Below, one piece after another: positions 7,901 through 16,582 of a stretch of DNA of 16,778 bases. This stretch comes from Phoronis ovalis (taxonomy: Eukaryota > Phoronida > Phoronidae). The notes under the pieces were generated by a model. The model saw nothing but the letters and a program-made list of their open reading frames with translations, was not told the DNA's origin and did no database searches. The first letter of the stretch is position 1. Each line of letters starts with the position of its first letter. The stretch covers positions 1-16,778 of the forward strand of contig JAOXYB010022814.1 in the NCBI GenBank assembly GCA_028565635.1, in the 5' to 3' direction. The position numbers and the translations under genes are program-made.

Positions 7901-8727
7901 ATGTGCCACCTACTGTTCCATTACCTGGGCTACCGACTATCACCAACGTTTCCCCGTCGGTTCCATCAAAAATCTTATATTTTTCTGGAGATTCAGCAAA
8001 ATGAGAAGCCTCTTATAAAAAGTGGATATATGAGGTAACGAGTCTAGTTAAGGATCGTGTTTACTCGTCAGTAACCATATTTTTGGCTATCAGAAGATCC
8101 TTGAAATGATTGCAGCAGATAGTTTACTAAATATTGGTGATGAGGTGACCATAGACACTCTCATCCAGAAACTAGACATGAGTTTTGGAAAAGTTTTACC
8201 AATTGAATCAGCTTTGGAGAAATTGTACACTGCTAACCAAATGCAAACCGAGACTGTTGCTAAGTGGGCCTGTAGATTGGAAGCTATTTTAAGTTAATTT
8301 CGAAGAGTTGACCCAATCACATCATTGGGGCAAAGCGCACACTTCGAAACAAATTTTACGCTGGACTTCATTCACAGACGTTAAAGAACAGTATCAAACA
8401 TAGGTACGACTCAGGTGCAACTTTTCATGAACTTTTAATGGCTGCGCAGATTTCAGAGCAAGAGCAATTGGGTTCCTCCGCCAACGCTGAAGTACATCAA
8501 GCCAGTGCTGCAAATAATGATATGTCTGATAAATTGGATAAGCTTTTGTACCAACCTCAGTCTGTTCAACAAAGGTTAGACACATTGGAGGAGGACAAGT
8601 AACAGCATATCAGCCATCAAAAAGTCGTTCGCTCAAGGGAACATGTTATGGTTGTGATCAAGTAGGACACAAACAAGCTAATTGTCCGGAAAACTCCAAA
8701 CAGTCTACCGCGGGGGGCAAACAGTAG
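7897..8727 (+). pseudogene. gag: gag of copy A: PNMA-like capsid plus CCHC zinc knuckle
   Basis: Gag packages the element RNA. The capsid part has YFSGDSAK, LAIRRSLK, FGKVLPIESALEKLY and WACRLEAIL blocks shared with copies B and C; the distal capsid part (8402-8602) has FHELLMAAQISEQEQ, the E-rich end typical of PNMA-like Gags. A zinc knuckle follows at 8644-8685, CYGCDQVGHKQANC (C-X2-C-X4-H-X4-C), the nucleocapsid RNA-binding motif. Breaks: TGA at 8002 where B and C have GGA, TGA at 8107 with a frame change there, TAA at 8295 where B and C have GAA, TAA at 8382, TAA at 8600 with a further frame change, and TAG at 8725. Compared with C it lacks about 33 bp near 7940 and about 12 bp near 8140. 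The start chosen matches the aligned Met in C, but the true Gag start lies further upstream and is lost. Confidence 0.9.
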
Positions 8728-9120
8728 GCTGTAGCGAGGATAGCATGCCCCGTGTTTTCAATCATCCTGGTAATCGTCAATCGTCCATTGTCAATCGGTT
8801 GGTTGGTTGGTAAGGCGAATAAAACACCTGTTATTGTAAATAACACATGTGTTCAGTCTTTACTTAATACAGGTTCCATGATAAGTACAATTTCAAGTGA
8901 GATGTGTAAGGAACTTGGACTCCAAATTCTGGAATAAAATGATTTCCTTCAAATCGAAGAAGCCGGGGAGATAGTTTGCAGTATTTGGGGTATACTGAGG
9001 TTGAAATACTAGTTCCGGATGTGCAGGAAGAAGCTATCTCTGTGTTATTGCTAGTTGTACCTACAACCATGTATCCCGGAAAAGTTCCTCTGTTGATTGG
9101 AACAAATATCATACAGCACA
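8728..9120 (+). pseudogene. pol: Aspartic protease of copy A, active-site Asp changed to Asn
   Basis: The retropepsin-like protease cuts Gag-Pol. The expected active-site triad LLDTGS appears here as LLNTGS: the codon at 8866-8868 is AAT, so the catalytic Asp is Asn. After it comes ISTISSEMCKELGL in the same frame, then a TAA at 8935, a frame change near 8978 and the C-terminal half with YLGYTEVEILVPD and the family hallmark PLLIGTNII (about 9088-9114). The length fits a Gypsy protease. It follows the knuckle in one frame, as expected of a Gag-Pol read-through or frameshift layout, but the original gag/pol join cannot be inferred through the damage. Confidence 0.85.
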
Positions 9121-9596
9121 TTTTTGAAAATAATTCTGTTCACAAAGATAAAATTGGTTCCACTTGGCGTTATGCGTTTAATAGTATTGTCGCCTTGTAC
9201 GCTATCAACAGTAAGCAAGACCCTTTTGGATATGTTAAGTCAACCAAGAGCAGTACAGTCAAACCTTCGTGTGGTGCTGTTGTCCATGGCTATACTAGAG
9301 CTGTCTCAGCTGCATGTATGCGTATCAGAGTATTGGTTCATGAAAATACAAGTTCCTCACTTCCAGGGTCTTTAGTTGTCTCTCCTAGTCTTATCAAACT
9401 GAGACCTGGTGTGAAATCTCAACGTATAGTAGTGGAAGTTGCCAATTATTCTCAACATCCTGTTACAATACCAGCAAAGGCTATTTTGTGTGAACTTCAT
9501 AATGTTGATGTTCTGTCACCAAATACCGTGCCAGACTCTACTGAGGATATGGATGATTTCAGCAACATGTTTGTCTCGACATCTCCAAGACCATGA
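9121..9596 (+). pseudogene. pol: Protease to reverse-transcriptase connector of copy A
   Basis: An open stretch of about 155 codons in the frame of the protease end. It contains SAACMRIRVLVHEN, LRPGVKSQRIVVEVANYS and PVTIPAKAILCEL. This beta-rich connector between protease and polymerase is common in Gypsy Pol proteins; its role is not well defined. It ends at a TGA (9594-9596) overlapping the start of the polymerase frame, where a frame change has occurred between about 9560 and 9590. Confidence 0.75.
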
Positions 9597-10560
9597 AGTA
9601 GAGGAAATACAACATCTATTGGAGAAGTGGGAATCACTATTTTGTAAAACTGATCTCGATTTAGGTCATACCACATTAGTCAAACATCACATAAGACTTA
9701 CAGAACATATGCCTTTCAAAGAGCGCCACCGGAGAATACCACCATCTATGATTAAGGACGTTCGTGATCATTTGCAAGAAATGCTTGATCTTGGCGTGAT
9801 AAAAAAGTCGGAGAGTCCATATGCTTCAAACGTCGTACTAGTGCGGAAGAAAAATGGTAGTTTACGGTTTTCCATAGATCTCAGAAAGTTAAACAAGAAA
9901 ACGGATCGCGACAGTTATGCATTTCCCCGTATCGAAGAATCCTTAGATTCTCTACACGGAGCCACATGGTTCAGTTCGTTAGACCTTAAGAGTGCATACT
10001 GGCAGGTTGACATTGCAGAAAATGATCAACACAAGACTGCCTTTATTGTAGGACCGCTAGGATTTTTTGAATGCACAAGGATGCCCTTCGGATTAACAAA
10101 TGCATATACTACCTTCCAACGGCTTATGGAGTCATGTATGGGTGATTTATATATTTATGTTACTGTCTCATCTATCTTGATGACATTATCGTGTACAGTA
10201 ATTGTTATGAGGAACATCTGGTGAGACTTGAAGCAATTTTTTCAACGTCTTAGAGTTGCTGGACTAAAGTTGAAAGCCTCTAAGTGTAAGTTCGTTCAGA
10301 GAAGCATTACATTTTTAGGTCATATTGTGTCGGAAAATGGAATCGCCACTGATCCAGATAAGATAGCAGCTGTGAAGTCATGGCCAGTTCCAACAAATGT
10401 GACCGAACTACTGAGTTGTCTTGGGTTTACTGGATTCTACAGGCGTTTCATCAAGAATTCTGCCAAAATTGCGAGACCTCTTCACGATTTGACAAAGGAA
10501 AATGCCTTGAAACGCAAACTTGGAAAACGAAAATCGCCAAAGATTCAGTTCAAATGGAAT
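9560..10560 (+). pseudogene. pol: Reverse transcriptase of copy A
   Basis: The RNA-dependent DNA polymerase that copies the element RNA. Blocks in order: VKHHIRLTEHMPFKERHRRI, EMLDLGVIKKSESPYASN, VLVRKKNGSLRFSIDLRKLN, motif A SLDLKSAYWQVDI (Asp codon 9982-9984), MPFGLTNAYTTFQRLMESC, motif C YLDD at 10173-10184, LKLKASKCKF, ITFLGHIVSENG and LGFTGFYRRFIKNSAKIARP. The YLDD motif is in a different frame from the sequence on either side: there is one frame change at about 10155-10163 and one in the T-run 10237-10242. A third change at about 10560 leads into the RNase H frame. Both catalytic motifs survive as codons, but the reading frame is destroyed. Closest clade within Ty3/Gypsy not determined. 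Confidence 0.95.
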
Positions 10561-11030
10561 GGTTGTGGAACAACAGGCCTTCAATGAGCTCATTCGTCGA
10601 GTAACTTCCACTCCGACTATGGCATTTGCAGATCATACTAAGCCTTTCATTTTACACACGGATGCTAGTTTGATAGGTCTCGGTGCTGTCCTCTATCAGG
10701 TACAGGATGGGAGGGAAAAGCACATAGCATTTGCCAGGAGAAGCTTAAATAAAGCTGACACGCGTTAATCTGTTCATAAGTTAGAGTTTCTTGCTCTTAA
10801 GTGGTCTGTTACTGACACATTTCACGATTATCTTTACGGAAATGAATTTTAAGCCAGAACGAATAACAATCCTTTAACGTATGTATTGTCATCTGCAAAA
10901 CTTGATGAAACCAGTCAGCGGATGGTCGCGCTGTTGTCCAATTATAATTTCAGTAGTGATTACCGTTCCGGCAAGACAAATGTGGACGCCAATTCTCTTT
11001 CACTTATAAAATGGCCGTCTGATGTGAACA
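10561..11030 (+). pseudogene. pol: RNase H domain of copy A
   Basis: RNase H degrades the RNA strand of the RNA-DNA hybrid. After the polymerase-connection VEQQAFNELIRRVTSTP, the fold begins FILHTDASLIGLGAVLYQ with the first catalytic Asp at 10661-10663, then HKLEFLALKW with the Glu at 10784-10786, then a block expected to read TDNNPLTYVL. Here the Asp of that block is AAT (10862-10864, Asn). The fourth acidic site is in NVDANSLS (near 10980). In-frame TAA codons lie at 10766 and 10850. It is followed in the same frame by the integrase N-terminal region. Confidence 0.88.
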
Positions 11031-12067
11031 TTATGTCTCAGAGTGTGAAGGCTATTTTCAACATGAATTTAGTACAGGATGAATGTTTGATTGAAGGTCA
11101 ATGTTTCTCTCAGCAAATGGTGCCCGACGTAATGAATGAAAAGATTATTCCGATAGGTAATTGGAAATTTGAACAGAGTAGGGATGCGGTTTTGAGACAG
11201 ATAGTGTGAGAAATGAAGGGTTCTAATCCTGTTGATCTTAATACATTTGGTTACGAAGGCAAGGTATTTAAACGTTGGAGGAAAAGCTTGGTTTTGAAGC
11301 AAGGTTTACTTTACAGGTCTCGTAAAGTAAATAGTCAAACTATCCATCAACTAGTTGTTTCTCAAAGTCATCGGTCTTTGGCATTAAGTGGTTGTCATGA
11401 TGACATGGGACATCCTGGTCGCCAACGCACCATGGATTTGGTTCAGACTCGTTTCTTTTGGCCCGGAATGTCCAGAGATGTGGTTAAACACGTTTCTGCT
11501 TGTTCTAGGTGCATTCAGCGGAAATCCTCAACCAATCAGTCTGTTCCAATGACTTCAATATCTTCATCTTATCCGATGGAGTTGGTATGTGTTGATTTCT
11601 TGGCGCTTGAAGAGATGAGGAGTTTCAAATATTCTTGTCACTACTGATCATTACACTAGATATGCCCAAGCCATTCCTTCCAGGAACCAGTCAGCTCAAG
11701 CTACAGCCAAACTATTATTTGACAATTTCATTACCCATTATGACTTTCCAAGTGGGACATAGGCAATGTGAGCGATGTAATCGTTCATTACTTCAAATGC
11801 TTGGTACCTTAGACCCAAATGAAAAGTCAGATTGGAAAAAAATATGTCCCCTCAATTGTGCATGCCTACAATTGCACACGAAACAAAACAACTGGTTATT
11901 CACCAGTTCGCCTTATGTTTGGAAGACATCCTCGGATTGCGGATTGAGATTTCGATTCAAGGGTACGAAATGCCGCATTAGACATAGGAGATAGAGTAGT
12001 TTTGAAAAATGTAGGCCAGAAAAGAAAGTGTAAATTAGCTGATCGCTGGAAGCCTGTGGTATACAAG
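11031..12067 (+). pseudogene. pol: Integrase of copy A: HHCC finger, broken DDE core, tail start
   Basis: Integrase inserts the DNA copy into the host genome. The HHCC zinc-binding domain is intact: HDDMGH with first His at 11396, FFWPGMSRDVVKHV, and CSRC with Cys at 11501 and 11510. The core starts with MELVCVDFL, first catalytic Asp 11594-11596. A frame change at about 11625 leads to TDHYTRYAQAIPSRN. At about 11755-11765 the sequence jumps from HYDFPS to CERCNRSLLQML, skipping about 40-45 residues that normally hold the second catalytic Asp; the Glu of the ER motif remains. Further damage: a frame change near 11842 and a TGA at 11945. The tail GDRVVLKNVGQK and KLADRWKPVVY is clear, then stops at the insertion. 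A TGA at 11207 separates the RNase H side. Confidence 0.9.
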
Positions 12068-12086
12068 AGGGCTGTAGGAGGGTATC

Positions 12087-12166
12087 GCGAGCACCGAGCA
12101 TTTGGTCTGTTAAGTCCGAGCAGCGAGGATCCATTGTCCAGGACTCTTTAATGCGAGCAGCGAGCT
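12087..12166. repeat. Three spaced copies of a GCGAGCASCGAGC motif
   Basis: GCGAGCACCGAGCA at 12087-12100, CCGAGCAGCGAGGA at 12116-12129 and GCGAGCAGCGAGCT at 12153-12166, near the left end of the insertion. Function unknown; such subterminal motifs can be transposase sites, but nothing here shows that. Confidence 0.6.
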
Positions 12167-12548
12167 TTATTTACTTGCCTCTTACAAGCAAATAGCGAGT
12201 TATTTTCTTTTACTTTTGTCCCCATAGAATACTTACTGTCACATTCAGTCACATTCACGCTGTTTTTTACACTAAACTGCAGCGACCTTCAACCCTAAAC
12301 CTTCCCACGATCATGTCCGCTTCCGCTCGACCTTGTTATCAACGATCAGACAGCCATATTGTCAAAGCCAAATGTAATTTAAGTTGCAGTTAATATTTCA
12401 AGTTTCAGGAACTTGTAAAATACTTAAAGATGGTTTTATATGAACATCGTACAATGTGACATCAGTGGCAAATATGTCAAATATTCATTTAGACGAGGAT
12501 ATGTATCATGATGTATTACAACACAAATATAAATCAGTTCTGGGTAGT

Positions 12549-13053
12549 CCTGGTGTCATGAATCATGACGTTCTCCACTAGCTCTCCGACTTGTAAGCTG
12601 CGCGAACAGTCATGGAAACTTACATATCAACTTACAGTGAAAGTGCCAAGACTTCGAAATCTATGTAATTCCTACCGAATTTGTCCATACAGCACTGTCC
12701 AGATACTCTCTGATTACTACTCCTGTCACCATATGAAACTCCTGAATTTAGTATTTACCATGCAGTAAGCTTGTTTTACCCTGGACCTCACACACCAACC
12801 CAGTTTTTTGGCAAGTACCCCATCCCTCTGGGTGCCAGTGCAGGAGTTGCAAATGGCCACAGAAGTAGTGGGAGTTGAACTTAGTTGGATGATCAGAGAG
12901 TATCTGGATGCTAATATATGATTTCATTAGTTGGAATTACTTAGATTTCCAAGTTTGAGCACTTTCACCGTATTTGGCTATGTAAGTTTCCATGACTGTT
13001 CGCACAGCTCACAGATTATCAAGAGCTAGTGCAGAACGTCATGAACCAGGACT
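12549..13053. repeat. Foldback inside the insertion
   Basis: Left arm 12549-12744 and right arm 12841-13053 are imperfect reverse complements around a spacer of about 96 bp. Shared blocks: TGTAAGTTTCCATGACTGTTCG, given here as the right-arm reading near 12979-13000, ATCAGAGAGTATCTGGA near 12891, and AGAACGTCATGA near 13034, each with its complement in the left arm. Open frames in both arms are mirror shadows. Confidence 0.82.
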
Positions 13054-13950
13054 TAAGTTTCTGGACACTTCACGATGATATTTTTGAACATGAAGATAAT
13101 GGTGGTGATGACAACAATAATGATATGGATGCCAGCAATTATTACATCACCACAAGACCCACCAGGACTGGCAAAATAACTAGATGGTCAACTTCTCGTT
13201 TTGGCTGGGAGTGAGGACAAACAAAAATATGATTTGCATGTACGCCATGTAAATACTGACTGTATTATATCTGACATATTTTTTTTTTAAACATCAATGG
13301 TGAAGATATTGTGATCCATTAACATGAGGACACTCAATGCATCGTGATATGTTGTCATATTATCATTCAGGACAATCAGTATAGCCAGTTCAGAATTATG
13401 TGTTTAATTTATGACAAGTGATAATTTACATGTACATTGCAACTGCTGACCATATCTTTCTTTTTCAAATATAATAAATAACTTATAACAATATTAATCT
13501 TATATTTGTCATATTTCAATTTCAAACTGATCAAGTTGTCTGTTGTGTATTCCACTGAGCTGTAAATATTACTAAATACAACACTGACAACATTGGTGAG
13601 TAAACTAAGTTTAGAATAAATGGCCATAATTTCCAAAATATCCTAACATTGTAAAGACATTTAGCTTCTCCATGCAAAATGTGACTGTCAATGTATAAAA
13701 AATGATCAAAATTGGCTCAGTTTGTCTTGGCAAAAAAGTGTCCCAGAATGCACCAGATTGCAGAAAATTGCATCAAATATCTAAAAAAATTCCAGGGTGG
13801 GCATGCCCTCAGATCACCCTAATTAGATTCGCGCTGTACAAGCGCTTACCTGAAAAATATTGATTTTGCGCGCTCTTAACTGGGAGCAGGGAGCATTTGC
13901 CCTTTTTAAGTGGGTGCATTGTACCTGGGGGTACCCCTTATCCCCCTCAC
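13054..13950. other. Right part of the insertion, no gene recognised
   Basis: AT-rich to about 13740. The last 200 bases are less AT-rich and hold CCCAGAATGCACCAGATTGC and CCAGGGTGGGCATGCCC, a wording I associate with dispersed repeats in marine invertebrate genomes; this is memory, not a search. No transposase or RNA gene found. Confidence 0.45.
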
Positions 13951-13955
13951 ACAAG

Positions 13956-14348
13956 GTAATAGACCAGCCAAATTGTGATATCCCTCTTTACAGACTGAAG
14001 CCTGAAGTTGGCAAAGGCCCGGAAAAGATGTTACATGGTAACTTATTATTACCAATATCATCAATACCTGTCTTGCCTCCTGTAACCCCTATTCCTAAGC
14101 CTCGCACAAAGCCCATTCCCACCCCTAATACTAGGCCTATTCCGAAGCCTCGCAAGTCAATACTTGACAAAACAGTGATGTCGTCTGATTCGAGTAGTGA
14201 TGATGACGCATATATCCCTCCAACGTGGATGTTAACTGGTCTAGACCAAACATACATTTATGAAACAATGATTTCTTTTCAGGGGCAGAATGTAGTAATT
14301 GAAAATATCGCACCTAAATATCCTTTTGACCATGTGTTACATCTATAG
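13956..14348 (+). pseudogene. pol: C-terminal end of copy A Pol (integrase tail and Pro-rich extension)
   Basis: Reads IDQPNCDIPLYRLKPEVGKG and LHGNLLLPI, the terminal part of Gypsy integrases that follows the KLADRW block, so it is the displaced continuation of the integrase at 11031-12067. After it comes a basic, Pro-rich stretch with repeats of the type KPRTKPIPTPN and RPIPKPRKS, then an acidic Ser/Asp run (SSDSSSDDDAYIPP). The frame is open to the TAG at 14346-14348 and so overlaps the first 58 bp of the LTR, a compact arrangement seen in other LTR elements. The frame upstream of 13956 (back to 13860) belongs to the insertion and is not Pol. Confidence 0.85.
14280..14290 (+). promoter_or_regulatory. 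Polypurine tract (plus-strand primer)
   Basis: CAGGGGCAGAA directly before the LTR start TGTAG. A purine-rich run next to the 3' LTR primes plus-strand DNA synthesis in LTR elements. It is short and holds one internal C, so the call depends on the LTR boundary being right. Confidence 0.65.
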
Positions 14349-14564
14349 CAATAGCTAATTCGCTGCCCTACATATCATTAAAAATGAACACTTCTCATTG
14401 GTTGAACGTTTTGCAATCGTTGCACTGTGCACCTTTTTCATCAGTAGCCTCGCGTATGCCATACCACTTAGACGTATATTCTATATTTGCAGAATAAAGC
14501 TTTTAAACAACTCTGGACTTGAATTATACATTTCTAACCAACCTAGAAAACGTAAATTCCTACA
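14291..14564 (+). repeat. LTR, 274 bp, shared by copies A and B
   Basis: Starts TGTAGTAATT and ends TTCCTACA, giving a 5-bp inverted terminal repeat TGTAG/CTACA. It is preceded by a polypurine tract and the pol end (3' LTR position) and followed at once by a primer-binding site (5' LTR position). An AATAAA polyadenylation signal is at 14493-14498. A matching second LTR is not present in the window, so the borders rest on these signals alone. Confidence 0.75.
14493..14498 (+). terminator. AATAAA polyadenylation signal in LTR
   Basis: AATAAA about 66 bp before the LTR end, the usual R-region position for 3' end formation of the element transcript. Confidence 0.6.
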
Positions 14565-14566
14565 TT

Positions 14567-14584
14567 TGGCGCCGGAACATGTCC
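14567..14584 (+). promoter_or_regulatory. tRNA primer-binding site of copy B
   Basis: TGGCGCCGGAACATG begins two bases after the LTR end. It is complementary to a tRNA 3' end finishing GCGCCA; Lys-type primers share this ending, but the exact tRNA is not settled because positions further in do not fit the Lys pattern perfectly. Confidence 0.78.
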
Positions 14585-15531
14585 TTGACGAAGTGATATA
14601 ATAGTACATTATATTTGTATGGACATATGATGTGATATATCTGTCCGATAAATCTTGTCTATCTCAACTATGGAATCAACAGTGCGTGTAAGCGTAATGT
14701 GGACTTTCGTCCTGGTATTGATTCACGACTGTGTATAAGTGGAGAACTATTATCAGTTAAGTGCTAACTGTTAGTGTATTTCTCTACATTGTGGATTCTT
14801 CAATAACGTTGAATTCTGAGTGTGTAGACAACCCGAGATATTGCACTAAAGTTATCTTATTTGTATAAGACGAAGAAGTGAGAAAAAAATCAAACAAAGA
14901 AAGATCCTGTGAAGACTGGAAAATCCTTCCTATCAAAGGCTTAGTTGTAAATAAAACTGTACTTTATGGAATTTGTGTTATACAGAACATTATTTAATAT
15001 GCTATTGGACTATATTTGTTTATGAAGATATTGTTTGGTAAAATCAGAAAGATCACTTATCGTTCAGGCAGTGTAAGATTTACAAGGCCATAGCGTAGGT
15101 CATTGTGTAATTGTCTTTCACTAGTTTTGTAGATTAGGCCACGTATTGTTTGTCTGCATAAGTACTTTAGTGTTATATAAACAAAGTCAGTATAAAGCCC
15201 TTAGTGTAAAGTTTTGACTTATGTTTAATAATTCCTGCAGAGATACTTTGCGAATAGTTCACTGTTTTTGGAATTATCAACATTTTTTTAAACTTAAAAG
15301 AATATTAGATTCTTTGAATTTTGGTCGTCTGCATTGGACAATTTAGACATATTCAATATTTCATTAGATTTATACGATCTTTCATGCAATATAATTATTT
15401 AGATTGTTGTTTGTGTCTGCACTTGATCTTAAACGTTTGCTTGACAATTCGCATCCCAAGTTTTCCATGTATAGTTGAGATTTTTCATTTCACTTTACCT
15501 GCATAATCGGTACTGGCATAACAGCGCGCAA
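14585..15531 (+). other. Untranslated leader of copy B
   Basis: About 950 bp between primer site and gag ATG, AT-rich with many stops. RNA packaging signals would be expected here but none can be read by eye. Short frames (for example 15321-15506) are not supported. Confidence 0.65.
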
Positions 15532-15963
15532 ATGGCGTTTTTCCGTGATCGTGTGGTTTGTGTTTCTAATTTGCCAGATGATGCTGATGCCGCGAGAATA
15601 CAGCAATTTTTTATTAAACGATTCGAAATCGGAGAGGCAGTGCGAGTTTTTCTCCTGGAAGGGAATCGGGCATTTGTTGTGTTTGCAATGCAGGATACCC
15701 TTGCTGAAGCCATAGATGCAGTTCATTGTAAACAGCTTGGAGGAAATAAGCTAAAAGTTCTACCAGTTCAGGAAGATGATATTTCTGAACTTGAGGGATG
15801 TCTTGATGTTTTGGATTACTCAGGCCATGTACCAACTGACAGCAAAGCAACAAGCCCACCAATTGAAGAGTTCTTGAGTACCATGACCTTGGAGAACAAA
15901 CAATTGTTGCTCCAACTTGTGCAAGCAGATCTTCACGCTGAAAAGTCACAAGTCCGAAGCTGA
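15532..15963 (+). pseudogene. gag: N-terminal Gag of copy B: RRM-like RNA-binding domain
   Basis: The ATG at 15532 is chosen because the domain starts directly after it; the frame is open further upstream but without similarity. Residues about 8-15, VVCVSNLP, look like RNP2 of an RNA-recognition motif, and residues about 45-51, NRAFVVF, like RNP1. Between them lie a helix-like DADAARIQQFFIKRF and VRVFLLE; after them DTLAEAIDAVHCKQLGGNKL completes the beta-alpha-beta-beta-alpha-beta order. A downstream segment (PPIEEFLSTMTLENKQLLLQ) is helical. PNMA proteins have a related N-terminal RRM-like domain before a Gypsy-derived capsid. The frame ends at TGA 15961-15963; the capsid continues in another frame that overlaps here, so a small indel near 15950 has split Gag. 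Role inferred: RNA or partner binding in the particle. Confidence 0.78.
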
Positions 15964-16582
15964 AATCCAAACTTCTGTTACCATCGGCGAGTAGTACCAT
16001 GATTACTACACCAACATCAAGGTCCGCGCCACCTAATGTGTTAATGAATGTGCCACCTACTGATCCATTACATGGGCCACTGGCTACATCGCCTGAAATA
16101 GCATCGACTGGTTCATATATCACCAACGTTTTCCCGTCCGTTCCACCAAAAATCTCATATTTTTCTGGAGATTCAGCAAAAGGAGAAGCCTCCTATCAAC
16201 AGTGGACATATGAGGTAACGAGTCTAGTTAAGGATCGTATTTACTCGTCAGCAACGATATTTTGGCTATCAGAAGATCCTTGAAAGGCACTGCAGAAGAT
16301 ATTTTACAACATATGGGTGTTTCGGGTGAGGAGGCGACCACAGATACTCTCATCGAGACACTAGACATGACTTTTGGAAAAGTTTTACCAATTGAATCAG
16401 CTTTGGAGAAGTTTTACACTGCTAACCAAATGAAAACCGAAACTGTTGCTAAGTGGGCCTGTAGATTGGAAGATATTTTAAGTGAAGTTCGAAGAGTTAT
16501 TGACCCACTCTCATCATTGCGCAAGTGCAATAAGGCAACATTTGTATTGATATGTACCGTCAGTTTTGTGATTCGACGTTAA
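15964..16582 (+). pseudogene. gag: Capsid part of copy B Gag, frameshifted and truncated
   Basis: Frame 15960-16283 carries the Thr/Pro-rich linker (MITTPTSRSAPPN) and capsid start ISYFSGDSAKGEASYQQW up to SSATIF; a lost base in the T-run near 16260 moves the rest (AIRRSLKGTAEDILQ, FGKVLPIESALEKFY, WACRLEDILSEVRR) to the frame of 16262-16582. It differs from A and C at many sites (for example YQQW against YKKW) and keeps the 33-bp segment missing in A. After about 16530 the similarity ends within the sequence that in A and C continues to a His-Phe-Glu block, so the distal capsid and knuckle are absent. Confidence 0.85.

Larger units (their letters stand above)
12068..13950. mobile_element. 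1.88-kb insertion inside the integrase tail
   Basis: Integrase homology stops at 12067 and resumes in the expected order at 13956. ACAAG occurs on both sides (12063-12067 and 13951-13955), fitting a target-site duplication; over eight bases, TATACAAG against CACACAAG match at six. The insert starts AGGGCTGTAGGAGGGTA and ends GGTACCCCTTATCCCCCTCAC, whose complement is only loosely similar. An 8-bp duplication and AGGGCTG start would suit a hAT-type non-autonomous element, but this is a guess. No transposase is seen; short frames such as 13029-13214 (Asp/Asn-rich) are unrecognised. It contains a GCGAGCASCGAG motif three times (12087, 12116, 12153) and a foldback at 12549-13053. Confidence 0.8.
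7872..14564 (+). mobile_element. Degenerate Ty3/Gypsy LTR retrotransposon, copy A (5'-truncated)
   Basis: In order: gag with capsid and CCHC knuckle, protease, reverse transcriptase, RNase H, integrase, polypurine tract and 3' LTR, the Ty3/Gypsy order. The 5' end is missing: no LTR, primer site or Gag N-terminal domain precedes the capsid, and homology with copies B and C starts near 7872. A 1.88-kb insertion at 12068-13950 splits the integrase tail. Many stops and frame changes, a deleted integrase core segment and changed protease and RNase H catalytic Asp codons show that it is dead. Excluding the insertion it spans about 4.8 kb. Confidence 0.93.
14291..16530 (+). mobile_element. Ty3/Gypsy element copy B: LTR, leader and gag only
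   Basis: LTR, primer-binding site, about 950-bp leader and gag with an N-terminal RRM-like domain and capsid. Similarity with the other gag copies is lost near 16530, in the distal capsid, and no knuckle or pol follows, so the copy is truncated at its 3' side. It is in the same orientation as copy A and joined to it through one LTR. Confidence 0.82.

Noticed and set aside
12474-12579. Short Met-initiated frame ending near the foldback arm
   Set aside because: About 35 codons, unrecognised, and partly within the inverted repeat.
13029-13214. Asp/Asn-rich 61-codon frame in the insertion as a transposase remnant
   Set aside because: Starts in the arm of a foldback and shows no transposase motif.
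14398-14601. 67-codon frame with a hydrophobic start, possible envelope or secreted peptide
   Set aside because: It lies in the LTR and crosses the primer site; the frame is most likely chance.
15490-16126. Minus-strand frames opposite gag B, including a 170-codon one
   Set aside because: They are antisense shadows of the RRM and capsid coding strand.
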